A stretch of 53,897 nucleotides of DNA from an uncultured Duganella sp. (GTDB lineage: Bacteria; Pseudomonadota; Gammaproteobacteria; Burkholderiales; Burkholderiaceae). Where the stretch lies: positions 1-53,897 of the forward strand of contig CAMLRG010000008.1 of the NCBI GenBank assembly GCA_946482335.1. The letters run 5' to 3'. This document shows, one piece after another, positions 31,359 to 40,332 of the stretch. How positions within the stretch are numbered: the stretch's first letter is position 1; each line of letters begins with the position of its first letter. The notes beneath the pieces were generated by a model that saw nothing but the letters and a program-made list of their open reading frames with translations, did not search any database and had not been told where the DNA came from. Position numbers and translations under genes: made by a program.

Positions 31359-31736
31359 TCACCGCAGGGCGGCCGTCGCTTTCTCGAGCCGGGTCTGGCA
31401 GGCGATGCAGAGCGGCGCTTCGGGCCGGGCGTTCAGGCGCGAGAACGGGATTTCATTGCCGCAGTTGTCGCACAAGCCATAACTGCCCTCGTCGATCTTG
31501 GCCAGGGCATGGCGCACACTGCTGAGCTGGGCCAGCTTGTGTTCGTCGGCTTCCAGCTCAAGCTGGTTCAGCGTGCGGTTGCTGGCGCTGTCGGCCGGCG
31601 AGGTTTCGATTTCCTCGACGGCCGGCACGCGCGCCAGTTCGCCATCCATGCGGCCGGCCAGCTGCTGCAACAGTGTGAGCTTGCGATGCTCCAGCGCGGC
31701 TTGCAATGATGCAAGCTGATCCGGCGACAGGCCCAT
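31359..31736 (-). CDS. TraR/DksA family zinc-finger protein
   Basis: A 125-residue protein, start MGLSPDQLASLQAALEHRK with GGAG 6 bp upstream. An N-terminal coiled coil (residues 5-80) is followed by a C4 zinc finger, C-x2-C-x17-C-x2-C (CDNCGNEIPFSRL ... CIACQ). DksA-type proteins reach into the RNA polymerase secondary channel and modulate promoters with ppGpp. The classic DksA DxxDxA tip residues are not obvious, and the protein is shorter than DksA, so it is a paralogue. It precedes the Usp gene. Confidence 0.9.
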   Translation of the reverse strand: MGLSPDQLASLQAALEHRKLTLLQQLAGRMDGELARVPAVEEIETSPADSASNRTLNQLELEADEHKLAQLSSVRHALAKIDEGSYGLCDNCGNEIPFSRLNARPEAPLCIACQTRLEKATAALR

Positions 31737-31790
31737 GACGGTCTCCACGAATTCATTGTTCGGAAGACCATTGTATGCCTGCTGCGTTAT

Positions 31791-32243
31791 TTACGCACTG
31801 CCGGCGGCCTGCCGTGCGGCCAGGGCCCGTTTCAAGCTTTCCAGCGGCGCCGCCAGGTGCTCGGGGCGGGCGGCGGCAATCGCCGCCGCCAAGGCCAGCA
31901 AGTCGGCGCTGATGCCCGCCAGTTCCTTGACGCGCTCGATGTGGCGGATGGCTTGGCGCGCCTCGGCCGCCAGGCGCAGCAATTCCTGCTGGTTCACGCC
32001 CATCCCTTCCAGCGAATGGCTGGCGGCATCGACGTACAGGCTGTTGGCTTGCTGGCGCAAGGCCACTTCGTTTTCGAACAAGGCTTGGGCGGCGCCATGC
32101 GACAAGCCATCCTTGCCATTGCCTTCCAGCCGCTGCTGCTGGCGGATGCCGCGCATGATGCGCTGGTGTAGTTCATCGGCGCTGGCCGACAAGCTGTCGG
32201 CCAGGGTTTCCAGGTCGTGCGGCAGGGTGGCGGTCAGGCTCAT
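31791..32243 (-). CDS. Helical hypothetical protein
   Basis: A 150-residue, almost wholly alpha-helical soluble protein (MSLTATLPHDLETLADSLSA; then ALFENEVALRQQANSLYVDAASHSLEGM; ends RALAARQAAGSA). No signal peptide, no recognised domain. It overlaps the upstream lipoprotein gene by 4 bp (ATGA), so the two are translated together and may act together, although one is exported and one is cytoplasmic. Confidence 0.75.
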   Translation of the reverse strand: MSLTATLPHDLETLADSLSASADELHQRIMRGIRQQQRLEGNGKDGLSHGAAQALFENEVALRQQANSLYVDAASHSLEGMGVNQQELLRLAAEARQAIRHIERVKELAGISADLLALAAAIAAARPEHLAAPLESLKRALAARQAAGSA

Positions 32244-33025
32244 GGCTGGGCTCCTTGGACGGTGGCGGGGGGCAGGGGATCGAGGCCGTCGACCAGCGCG
32301 GCGTGACGCGCACGGATCGCTTCCACGGCTTGCGTGGCCAGGGTGTGGCGCAAGCCGAGCAAGCGGTACTCGCGCAGCTTTTCCTGCTGGTGGGCGCGCG
32401 CCAGTGCCGCCAGCAAGCGCTCGCGCGGTGCGTCGGCGTAGGGGATTTCCGTTTCCAGCAGGCCGAGCACGATGCGCTGTTCGTTATCGTGGTTCTTGTT
32501 GAAGTAGCGCAGCAAGGTCGCCATCGCATCGAGCGTGCCCTGCAGCGGTTCATGGCCGTCGCGCAGCATGGCTTGCAGCGCCTGGTCCTGGCGGCGCGCC
32601 GTGGTGGCCCGCAGCAGGACGCGCACCAGCCCGGCGTACGCGTTGACGTGGCGGTCGCTCAGGCCGGTCTCGGGCCAGGCCTTGATGCCGCCCGCCATTT
32701 GCTTGACCTGGGCGCCATAGTCGAAGGCTTCGCCGCCGGCCAGCGCGCCCAGGGCGTGCAAATAGGTGGTGGCGGCGCTGTGCAGCGCGACGAAGTCGGG
32801 ATAGGCATCGCGGCGCTTGCGGTCGATCGGCTCTTCGCGCTGGGCCGCGGCCGTGCTGAGGTAGGGACGTTCGCGCTGGTAGGTGTCGCGGAAGCGTTGG
32901 CTGAGGTCGCTGAACCCCGCCAGCTTGGGCGCGTCTTGGGCGAGGCCGCGCGCCTCCTCCAGGCGCGGATTGCTGGCGCAGGCCACCAGCAGCAGGCACA
33001 ACAATAGGCACAGGTAGCGTTGCAT
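32240..33025 (-). CDS. Hypothetical helical lipoprotein
   Basis: A 261-residue lipoprotein, MQRYLCLLLCLLLVACASNP with lipobox LVAC (Cys16). The mature part is helical and charged (GLAQDAPKLAGFSDLSQRFRDTYQRERPYLS, YPDFVALHSAATTYLHALGALAGG, RYFNKNHDNEQRIVLGLLETEIP). I recognise no family. GGAGACC lies before the ATG. A perfect palindrome of the Crp/Fnr geometry stands 54-69 bp upstream, so it may join the envelope regulon. It is coupled to the following helical protein by ATGA. Confidence 0.78.
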   Translation of the reverse strand: MQRYLCLLLCLLLVACASNPRLEEARGLAQDAPKLAGFSDLSQRFRDTYQRERPYLSTAAAQREEPIDRKRRDAYPDFVALHSAATTYLHALGALAGGEAFDYGAQVKQMAGGIKAWPETGLSDRHVNAYAGLVRVLLRATTARRQDQALQAMLRDGHEPLQGTLDAMATLLRYFNKNHDNEQRIVLGLLETEIPYADAPRERLLAALARAHQQEKLREYRLLGLRHTLATQAVEAIRARHAALVDGLDPLPPATVQGAQP

Positions 33026-33078
33026 GATGGGTCTCCTCGGGCGGCAATCCCATCTTGCGCCTTGGCGCGGCCGGCGCA

Positions 33079-33094
33079 TTTGCGCCAGCGCAAA
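33079..33094 (-). promoter_or_regulatory. Variant Crp/Fnr-type palindrome, lipoprotein promoter
   Basis: TTTGCG-CCAG-CGCAAA is a perfect 6-4-6 palindrome that differs from the main motif by T for G at the second position of each half. Its centre (33086.5) is 29.5 bp before CAAGAT-GG (33057-33052) on the minus strand. Confidence 0.5.
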
Positions 33095-33096
33095 GG

Positions 33097-33873
33097 TCAG
33101 GTGCGCGGCGCCAGCCAGGCCAGGCTGGCGCTGGTGGTCGTGCTGGGCTGGTACTCGCAGCCGATCCAGCCGTCGTAGCCCAGCTCGTCGAGCAGGTTGA
33201 ACAGGAACGGGTAATGGATTTCGCCGGTGCCCGGCTCGTGGCGGCCCGGCGTATCGGCCAGCTGCATGTGGCGGATCCGGGGCAGGCAAGCGCGGATGGT
33301 ATTGGCCAGTTCGCCTTCCATGCGCTGCATATGGTAGATGTCGTACTGCAGGAACAGGTTGGGGCGGGCGGCCTCGGCCAGGATGTCGAGCGCCTGCCGG
33401 CTATGGTGCAGGAAATAGCCGGGGATATCGAACTGGTTGATCGGCTCGATCAAGATGTCGATGCCGTGCGGCGCCGCCTGGTCGGCCGCGTATTGCAAGG
33501 CCCGGATATACGCCTCGCGCGCGCGCTCGGGCGCCAGGCCGCCCGGCATGATGCCGGCCATGCAATGCAAGCGCGGCGCGCCCAACTCCCGCGCATAGTC
33601 CAGGCCGGTCTCCACGCTCTGCTGGAATTCCGCGAAGCGGCGCGGGTCGCACGCCATGCCGCGTTCACCGGCCTGCCAGTCGCCCGGCGGCAGATTGTGC
33701 AGCACCAGCTGCAAGGCATGGCGCTGCAAGCGTTCGCGGATCTGCTCTGCCTCGAAAGCGTAAGGGAACAGGAATTCCACCCCCTTGAACCCGGCCGCCT
33801 GTGCCAGCCCGAAGCGCTCGATGAACGGCACTTCGGTAAACAGCATCGACAAGTTGGCAGCAAACTTAGGCAT
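33097..33873 (-). CDS. hyi: Hydroxypyruvate isomerase
   Basis: A 258-residue TIM-barrel protein of the xylose-isomerase-like superfamily. MPKFAANLSMLFTEVPFIERF, HNLPPGDWQAGERGMACDP, HCMAGIMPGG, IEPINQFDIPGYFLHHSRQALDI, LQYDIYHMQRMEG and CEYQPS follow Hyi closely; the two catalytic glutamates are in IEPIN and CEYQP. It interconverts hydroxypyruvate and tartronate semialdehyde. The usual partners (gcl, glxR) are not in the window, so it stands alone here. Confidence 0.92.
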   Translation of the reverse strand: MPKFAANLSMLFTEVPFIERFGLAQAAGFKGVEFLFPYAFEAEQIRERLQRHALQLVLHNLPPGDWQAGERGMACDPRRFAEFQQSVETGLDYARELGAPRLHCMAGIMPGGLAPERAREAYIRALQYAADQAAPHGIDILIEPINQFDIPGYFLHHSRQALDILAEAARPNLFLQYDIYHMQRMEGELANTIRACLPRIRHMQLADTPGRHEPGTGEIHYPFLFNLLDELGYDGWIGCEYQPSTTTSASLAWLAPRT

Positions 33874-33892
33874 GCTGCAGATTATAAATAAA

Positions 33893-33925
33893 TGTCCACT
33901 TGGGTTCCTGACCCCGGGGTGGACA
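33893..33925. repeat. REP-like inverted repeat / possible terminator of rhlE
   Basis: TGTCCAC (33893-33899) pairs with GTGGACA (33919-33925), and GGG (33902-33904) with CCC inside (TGGGTTCCTGACCCC). On the minus strand it is followed by TTTATTTATAA, so it could end the rhlE transcript. The GGGTCAGGAACCC-type core flanked by a GTCC/GGAC stem resembles short dispersed palindromes I associate with Oxalobacteraceae genomes, but I see only this copy. Confidence 0.45.
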
Positions 33926-33932
33926 AAGTTGC

Positions 33933-35360
<1,428 letters not shown>

Positions 35361-35452
35361 TATTTAGTTTTGTGTAGAATATTGCCGCAGGGAAATGCCG
35401 GCACTGAGCGCAGTATATCAGCAAACCCATGCTCATTGACGCACGGCAACAA

Positions 35453-35479
35453 GAAAAAAGGCCCCGCGGGGCCTCTTTT
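35453..35479 (-). terminator. Rho-independent terminator of suhB
   Basis: The 16-bp palindrome AGGCCCCGCGGGGCCT (35459-35474) is followed on the minus strand by a T6 run (complement of 35459-35454), 27 bp after the suhB stop. On the plus strand it is followed by CTTTT, so it may work both ways. Confidence 0.9.
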
Positions 35480-35500
35480 GTCGCCAATCGGGGCTTATCT

Positions 35501-36292
35501 TTATGCAAACTCTGCCAACAGGCCAACCATCTGGCCGAACACTTTGGGCGAGGCTGCAATGATGTGGCCGGTGTTCATGTAATTCGATTCGCCGTTGAAT
35601 TCGCCGGCGATGCCGCCCGCTTCCGTCACCAGCAGGGCGCCCGCGGCAATGTCCCAGGGCTTCAAGTTCTTTTCGTAATAGCCGTCCAGCCGGCCGCAGG
35701 CGACATAGGCCAGGTCCAGGGCGGCCGAGCCGGCGCGGCGGATGCCGTGCGAGCGCTCGGCCATGATGGTGAACATCTTGGCGAATTCGGCGATGGCGGC
35801 CGGGCTGCCAGGCTTGTAGCCGGAGGCCAGCAGGGCGCCGCTGATGCGGTCCAGCTTGTTGACGCGGATGCGCTTTTCATTGAGGTAGGCGCCGGCGCCC
35901 TTGGTGGCGGTGAACAGGTCGTTGTGCACCGGGTCGTAGACCACGGCCTGGGTCACCACGCCTTTTTGCTGCAAGGCGATGGAGATCGCGTACTGGGGGA
36001 AACCGTGCATGAAGTTGGTGGTGCCGTCCAGTGGATCGATGATCCACACGTATTCGCTCTCGTCATTTACGGTGCCGGTAATGCCGGATTCTTCGGCATA
36101 GATGGCGTGGTCGGGGTAGGCTTTCAGCAGCACTTCGATGATGGCTTGCTCGGCGGCCTTGTCAACATCAGTGACGAAGTCATTGTGTTGTTTTTCCGTT
36201 ACGCTTACGCGGTCCAGGTCAAACGAGGCGCGGTTGATCACAGCGGCGCCACGGCGTGCGGCCTTGATGGCCGTATTCAGCATTGGGTGCAT
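35501..36292 (-). CDS. suhB: Inositol-1-monophosphatase / ribosome-associated SuhB
   Basis: A 263-residue protein of the FIG superfamily. I chose ATG 36292 because MHPMLNTAIKAARR matches SuhB N-termini. Metal-site motifs are EESG (near residue 68), WIIDPLDGTTNFMHG and KPWDIAAGALLVTEAGG. SuhB hydrolyses inositol monophosphate and, in E. coli, joins the rRNA antitermination complex. It is divergent from trmJ, a common arrangement in beta-proteobacteria. Confidence 0.94.
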   Translation of the reverse strand: MHPMLNTAIKAARRGAAVINRASFDLDRVSVTEKQHNDFVTDVDKAAEQAIIEVLLKAYPDHAIYAEESGITGTVNDESEYVWIIDPLDGTTNFMHGFPQYAISIALQQKGVVTQAVVYDPVHNDLFTATKGAGAYLNEKRIRVNKLDRISGALLASGYKPGSPAAIAEFAKMFTIMAERSHGIRRAGSAALDLAYVACGRLDGYYEKNLKPWDIAAGALLVTEAGGIAGEFNGESNYMNTGHIIAASPKVFGQMVGLLAEFA

Positions 36293-36435
36293 ACTAGCTT
36301 CCGTAAAATAGGCATTGCCGCCCGCGGCAGCGCTTCGCGCAACCGGCAGCGGAAATGATGACAAGATTGAAAAAGAGCGGCGCGTTGTGCCGGCGGAGTA
36401 AAATGCACGCCCAACGCAGAATCCCGCTATTGTAA

Positions 36436-37197
36436 ATGAAGCAGACCGAATCCGCACCTTCCGCCTTTTCCCGCCTGCGCATCGTACTGGTGGAGACCAG
36501 CCGTCCGGGCAATATCGGATCGGTGGCGCGCGCCATGAAAACCATGGGGTTTTCCGACCTGGTCCTGGTCAAGCCGCGCATCGAAGGCGCTTGCGCGCAC
36601 GAGGAGGCCGTGGCCTTCGCGTCGGGCGCGCAGGACATCCTGGCGGCGGCGCGCGTGGTCGGCAGCATGGCCGAAGCGCTCGATGGCATCAACTTCACGG
36701 CGGCCGTGTCGGCGCGCCTGCGCGAGTTTTCGCCGCCGGTGGTGACGCCGCGCCAATTCGCGGGCCAACTGGCGGCCAGTGCCGAACGGCGGGCGGCGCT
36801 GATCTTCGGCAACGAACGCTTCGGCTTGCCGAACGAGATCGTCGAACCGTGCAATGTGCTGGTGAATATCCCGGCCAATCCCGACTATTCTTCGCTCAAC
36901 CTGGCGCAAGCGGCGCAAGTGCTGGCCTATGAATGCCGTATGGCGGCCCTGGATGGGCAGCGTGCGGCCAGCCCGGTGGGCTTCCATGGCGAGGCCGCCA
37001 GCGCGGCGCAGGTCGAAGGCATGTACCAGCATCTGGAGCAGGCGCTGGTCGAGGTGGGCTTCCTCGACGCCAGCAACCCGCGCAAGCTGATGCCGCGCCT
37101 GAAGCGCCTGTTCGCCCGTGCCGGGCTGGAGACCGAGGAAGTCAATATCCTGCGCGGCATTGCGCGCCAGATCATGGCGCGCAGCCGCAAGGATTAG
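36436..37197 (+). CDS. trmJ: tRNA (cytidine/uridine-2'-O-)-methyltransferase TrmJ
   Basis: A 253-residue SPOUT methyltransferase. The three knot motifs are present: VETSRPGNIGSVARAMKTMGF, IFGNERFGLPNEI and NPDYSSLNLAQAAQVLAYE. TrmJ methylates the ribose at tRNA position 32 with S-adenosylmethionine. The C-terminal helical extension (YQHLEQALVEVGFLD ... RLFARAGLETEEVNILRGIARQI) is the usual TrmJ dimerisation tail. The 143-bp gap to suhB must hold both promoters; no strong Shine-Dalgarno is seen. Confidence 0.95.
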   Translation: MKQTESAPSAFSRLRIVLVETSRPGNIGSVARAMKTMGFSDLVLVKPRIEGACAHEEAVAFASGAQDILAAARVVGSMAEALDGINFTAAVSARLREFSPPVVTPRQFAGQLAASAERRAALIFGNERFGLPNEIVEPCNVLVNIPANPDYSSLNLAQAAQVLAYECRMAALDGQRAASPVGFHGEAASAAQVEGMYQHLEQALVEVGFLDASNPRKLMPRLKRLFARAGLETEEVNILRGIARQIMARSRKD

Positions 37198-37265
37198 AAG
37201 CCTTTCTCTAGTCCTGCCCCGGCGGCATCCTTAGAATCCCCGTATAACTATCACGAGGGGACTTG

Positions 37266-37763
37266 ATGCAACGCAGATCGTTTCTGAAGGCCGGGTTGCT
37301 GGGCGGCCTGGCGCTGGCCGCGGGCGGCGCCGCGTACCGGCAGCTGCGCCCAGCCGTGCCGCAGCGTTTCGCGCTCGATGCCCAGGGCCGCGCCATGCTG
37401 GCGGCGCTGGTGCCGGCCATCACCGGCCTGGCGCCGGCGCCGGCGGCGCTGGAGGCGGGCATCGACCGCGTTGCGGCGGCCATTGCAGCCTTGCCGCTGC
37501 GCATGCAAAAGGAAATCAGCGACCTGTTCGGCCTGCTGGCCATGGGGCCCACGCGGCGCCTGCTGGCCGGCGTGCCGCCCTGGCGGGAAGCGACGCCGCA
37601 GCAGGTGGCGGACTTCCTGCAAAGCTGGCGTACCCACCGCCTGGCGATGCTGCAGACGGCTTACCACGGCTTGAACAGCCTGGTCATCGGCAGCTGGTAT
37701 GCCGACGCTGCGACCTGGCCCGCCATCGGCTACCCGGGACCGATGCAGGAGTTGAGCGCATGA
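37266..37763 (+). CDS. Tat-signal small subunit of a GMC oxidoreductase
   Basis: A 165-residue protein with a twin-arginine signal peptide (MQRRSFLKAGLLGGLALAAGG) and a helical mature part (AMLAALVPAITGLAPAPAALEAGIDRV, MQKEISDLFGLLAMGPTRRLL). This is the pattern of the gluconate-2-dehydrogenase subunit 3-like proteins that accompany FAD-binding GMC subunits. GAGGGG lies 5 bp before the ATG; TATAAC at 37243-37248 is a likely -10. The stop overlaps the GMC start by 4 bp. It probably carries the folded flavoprotein through Tat. Confidence 0.85.
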   Translation: MQRRSFLKAGLLGGLALAAGGAAYRQLRPAVPQRFALDAQGRAMLAALVPAITGLAPAPAALEAGIDRVAAAIAALPLRMQKEISDLFGLLAMGPTRRLLAGVPPWREATPQQVADFLQSWRTHRLAMLQTAYHGLNSLVIGSWYADAATWPAIGYPGPMQELSA

Positions 37764-39367
37764 GCAGCCCCGTCCCCGATCCAATCCAGGCCGGCATCCA
37801 CGCCGGCTGGCAGGTCGTCGATGCCGCCACGCTGCGGCAGGACCGGCGCTTCGATGCCGACGTCGTTATCGTGGGCACCGGCGCCGGTGGCGGTGTCACG
37901 GCGGAAATCCTGGCCAACGCCGGCCTGAAAGTCATCATGGTCGAAGAGGGCGCGCTGAAGTCGTCCCGGGATTTCAAGATGCGCGAAGCCGATGCCTATC
38001 CTTCGCTCTATCAGGATGCCGCTGCGCGCAAAACCGCCGACAAGGCCATCACCATCCTGCAAGGCCGCACGGTGGGGGGCTCGACCACGGTCAACTGGAC
38101 CTCCAGTTTCCGCACCCCGCTCGCCACCCTGGCGTGGTGGCAGTCGCATTACGGCTTGCACGACTACTCTGAGGAAGGCATGGCGCCGTGGTTCCGTAAG
38201 ATGGAACAGCGCCTGCACATCAACGATTGGCCCACCCCGCCTAACCAGAACAATGATTTGCTGCGGCAGGGCGCCGACAAGCTCGGCATCCGCACCGGCC
38301 TGATCCGGCGCAACGTCAACGGTTGCTGGAACCTGGGTTATTGCGGCATGGGCTGCCCGACCAATGCCAAGCAGTCGATGCTGGTCACCACGATCCCCGC
38401 TGCGCTGGACCAGGGCGCGGTGTTGATCACCCGGGCCCGGGCCGAGCGCTTCAGGTTCGCCGGCGGCCAGGCGGTATCGCTCGAATGCGCCGCGCTTACG
38501 GCCGATGGCCTGGCCCCGAGCGGCCACCGGCTGCTGCTCAAGGCGCGCCATTTCGTGGTGGCGGGCGGGGCGATCAACTCGCCGGCCTTGTTGCTGCGCT
38601 CCGCCGCGCCCGACCCGCAGCAACTGCTCGGCCGGCGCACTTTCCTGCATCCCTCGGTGTTGTCGATTGGCGCTTACGGGCACGCGGTGGAAGCATTCAA
38701 CGGCGCCCCACAAACCGTGTATTCCGACCATTTCCTGCATACGCAGGCGGTGGACGGGCCGATCGGCTACAAGCTGGAAGTCGCGCCGCTGCACCCGGTC
38801 ATCGCCGGCACCCACGTCTCGGCGTTCGGCCCGGCGCACGCCGCGCTGATGCAGCGCTTCCCGCACATCCAGGGCATGCTGGCGCTGCTGCGCGACGGCT
38901 TCCATCCGGAGGCGGCCGGCGGCCGCGTCACCGTGCGCAGCGACGGTTCGCCGCAACTGGATTACCCGCTGACGCCATACGTCTGGGAGGGCGCGCGGCG
39001 CGCCTTGCTGAGCATGGCCGAAATCCAGTACGCGGCCGGCGCCCAGGGCGTCATGCCGGTGCACGAGCTGGCACCGGGCCTGTACCGCAACTGGGAGGAA
39101 GCGCGCCAAGCCATCGCCGCGCTGCCGATGCAAAAGCTGCTGACGCGGGTGGTCTCGGCCCATGTGATGGGCGGCTGCGCCATGAGCGGCGATGCCGCCA
39201 GCGGCGTGGTGGCGCCGGATGGCGTGTACCGCGGCATCGGCAACCTGTCGGTCCATGACGGGTCGCTGTTCCCGACCTCGATCGGCGCCAATCCCCAATT
39301 GTCGGTATATGGCGTCACAGCGCGGCTGGCAAGCGCGCTGGCCGAACGGCTGGGCGGCAAGGGCTAA
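37760..39367 (+). CDS. GMC family FAD oxidoreductase
   Basis: A 535-residue flavoprotein. FAD binding is shown by DVVIVGTGAGGGVTAEILA near residue 35 and GRTVGGSTTVNWT; YCGMGCPTNAKQSM is the cysteine-rich loop found in the long-chain alcohol oxidase branch. The C-terminal catalytic region HVMGGCAMSG ... DGSLFPTSIGANPQLSVYG has the family His and Asn. It would oxidise an alcohol or sugar, passing electrons to a cytochrome or quinone. It has no signal peptide of its own, so export probably depends on the Tat-signal subunit. The lipase gene follows after 3 bp. Confidence 0.92.
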   Translation: MSSPVPDPIQAGIHAGWQVVDAATLRQDRRFDADVVIVGTGAGGGVTAEILANAGLKVIMVEEGALKSSRDFKMREADAYPSLYQDAAARKTADKAITILQGRTVGGSTTVNWTSSFRTPLATLAWWQSHYGLHDYSEEGMAPWFRKMEQRLHINDWPTPPNQNNDLLRQGADKLGIRTGLIRRNVNGCWNLGYCGMGCPTNAKQSMLVTTIPAALDQGAVLITRARAERFRFAGGQAVSLECAALTADGLAPSGHRLLLKARHFVVAGGAINSPALLLRSAAPDPQQLLGRRTFLHPSVLSIGAYGHAVEAFNGAPQTVYSDHFLHTQAVDGPIGYKLEVAPLHPVIAGTHVSAFGPAHAALMQRFPHIQGMLALLRDGFHPEAAGGRVTVRSDGSPQLDYPLTPYVWEGARRALLSMAEIQYAAGAQGVMPVHELAPGLYRNWEEARQAIAALPMQKLLTRVVSAHVMGGCAMSGDAASGVVAPDGVYRGIGNLSVHDGSLFPTSIGANPQLSVYGVTARLASALAERLGGKG

Positions 39368-39370
39368 GCC

Positions 39371-40258
39371 ATGGTCAGGCGCCTGCTGATGCTGGTCATG
39401 GCCCTGCAGCTGGCCGCCGCGATCGGCATCGCCTGGGCGCTGGCGCGCGTGGTGCCGGCCGACGTGGCGCTGTTGCTGGCGGTGATCGTTGTATTGTTGG
39501 TACGCATGGCCATTGCCGCGAATAATTTCCGCATGGCCGCGCGGCCCTTGCCGGCCGGCGCGCGACTGGACTGGCGGCAGCGGGTGCAACTTTTCTTCCA
39601 CGAGTTTGTCTCGACCATGATGGCCACCTCCTGGCACATGCTGCGGCACCGGGCGCGCCTGCACCTGGCCACGCCCGCGCGCGGCTTGCCGGTGCTGCTG
39701 GTGCATGGCTATGGCGCCAATGGCGGCTTCTGGGTGCACCTGGCGGCGCAACTGGAGGCGCAAGGCTACAGCCATGCCACGGTGGACCTGGAGCCGGTGT
39801 TCGGCGATATCGACGACTATGCGCAACAGTTGGAAGAGGCGGTGCGGGCGCTGCTCGCCGCGTGCGGCAGCGACAAGGTGGTGATCGTCGCCCACAGCAT
39901 GGGGGGACTGGTGGCGCGCGCCTGGCTGCGCCGTTTTGGCGCAGCGCGGGTGGCACGCATCATCACGCTGGGCACGCCGCACCATGGCACCGACCTGGCC
40001 CATATGGGACCTGGCGCCAATGCGCGGCAGATGCGGCGCAATGCCGAATGGCTGGCACAGCTCGACGCTGCCGACCGCGGCCAGCGCCATCTGTTTACCT
40101 CGATCTACTCCTTCCACGACAACATCATCGCGCCGCAAGACTCCTGCCATTTGCCGGGCGCCCGCAATATCGCGCTGCCCGGCATCGGCCACGTCGCCAT
40201 GGGGCGCCACCCTGACATCGCCAAGCACATTCTTGCGGAGATTATGGGGATCCCTTAG
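39371..40258 (+). CDS. Membrane-anchored alpha/beta-hydrolase (lipase-like)
   Basis: A 295-residue protein with two N-terminal hydrophobic segments (about 4-26 and 30-48) and an alpha/beta-hydrolase domain. VLLVHGYGANGGFW forms the oxyanion hole; the nucleophile serine is in VAHSMGGLVAR, where the first position of the GxSxG elbow is Ala, as in some triacylglycerol lipases. GTPHHGTDLA and the late GIGHVAMGRHPDI histidine complete the pattern. It is 3 bp after the GMC gene, so lipase and oxidase may act in one pathway, for example on fatty alcohols, but this is a guess. Confidence 0.88.
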   Translation: MVRRLLMLVMALQLAAAIGIAWALARVVPADVALLLAVIVVLLVRMAIAANNFRMAARPLPAGARLDWRQRVQLFFHEFVSTMMATSWHMLRHRARLHLATPARGLPVLLVHGYGANGGFWVHLAAQLEAQGYSHATVDLEPVFGDIDDYAQQLEEAVRALLAACGSDKVVIVAHSMGGLVARAWLRRFGAARVARIITLGTPHHGTDLAHMGPGANARQMRRNAEWLAQLDAADRGQRHLFTSIYSFHDNIIAPQDSCHLPGARNIALPGIGHVAMGRHPDIAKHILAEIMGIP

Positions 40259-40332
40259 ACTGTCTTGAGATAAAGCAAGAAGCGCTGCAATTTCTCGCGC
40301 GGTTCAGTGAGTATCAAACGGAAAGCAGGACG

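Noticed and set aside
31757..31772. TGTTCG near the DksA-like gene
   Set aside because: The second half-site (ACCATT) does not match and the predicted -10 would fall inside the gene.
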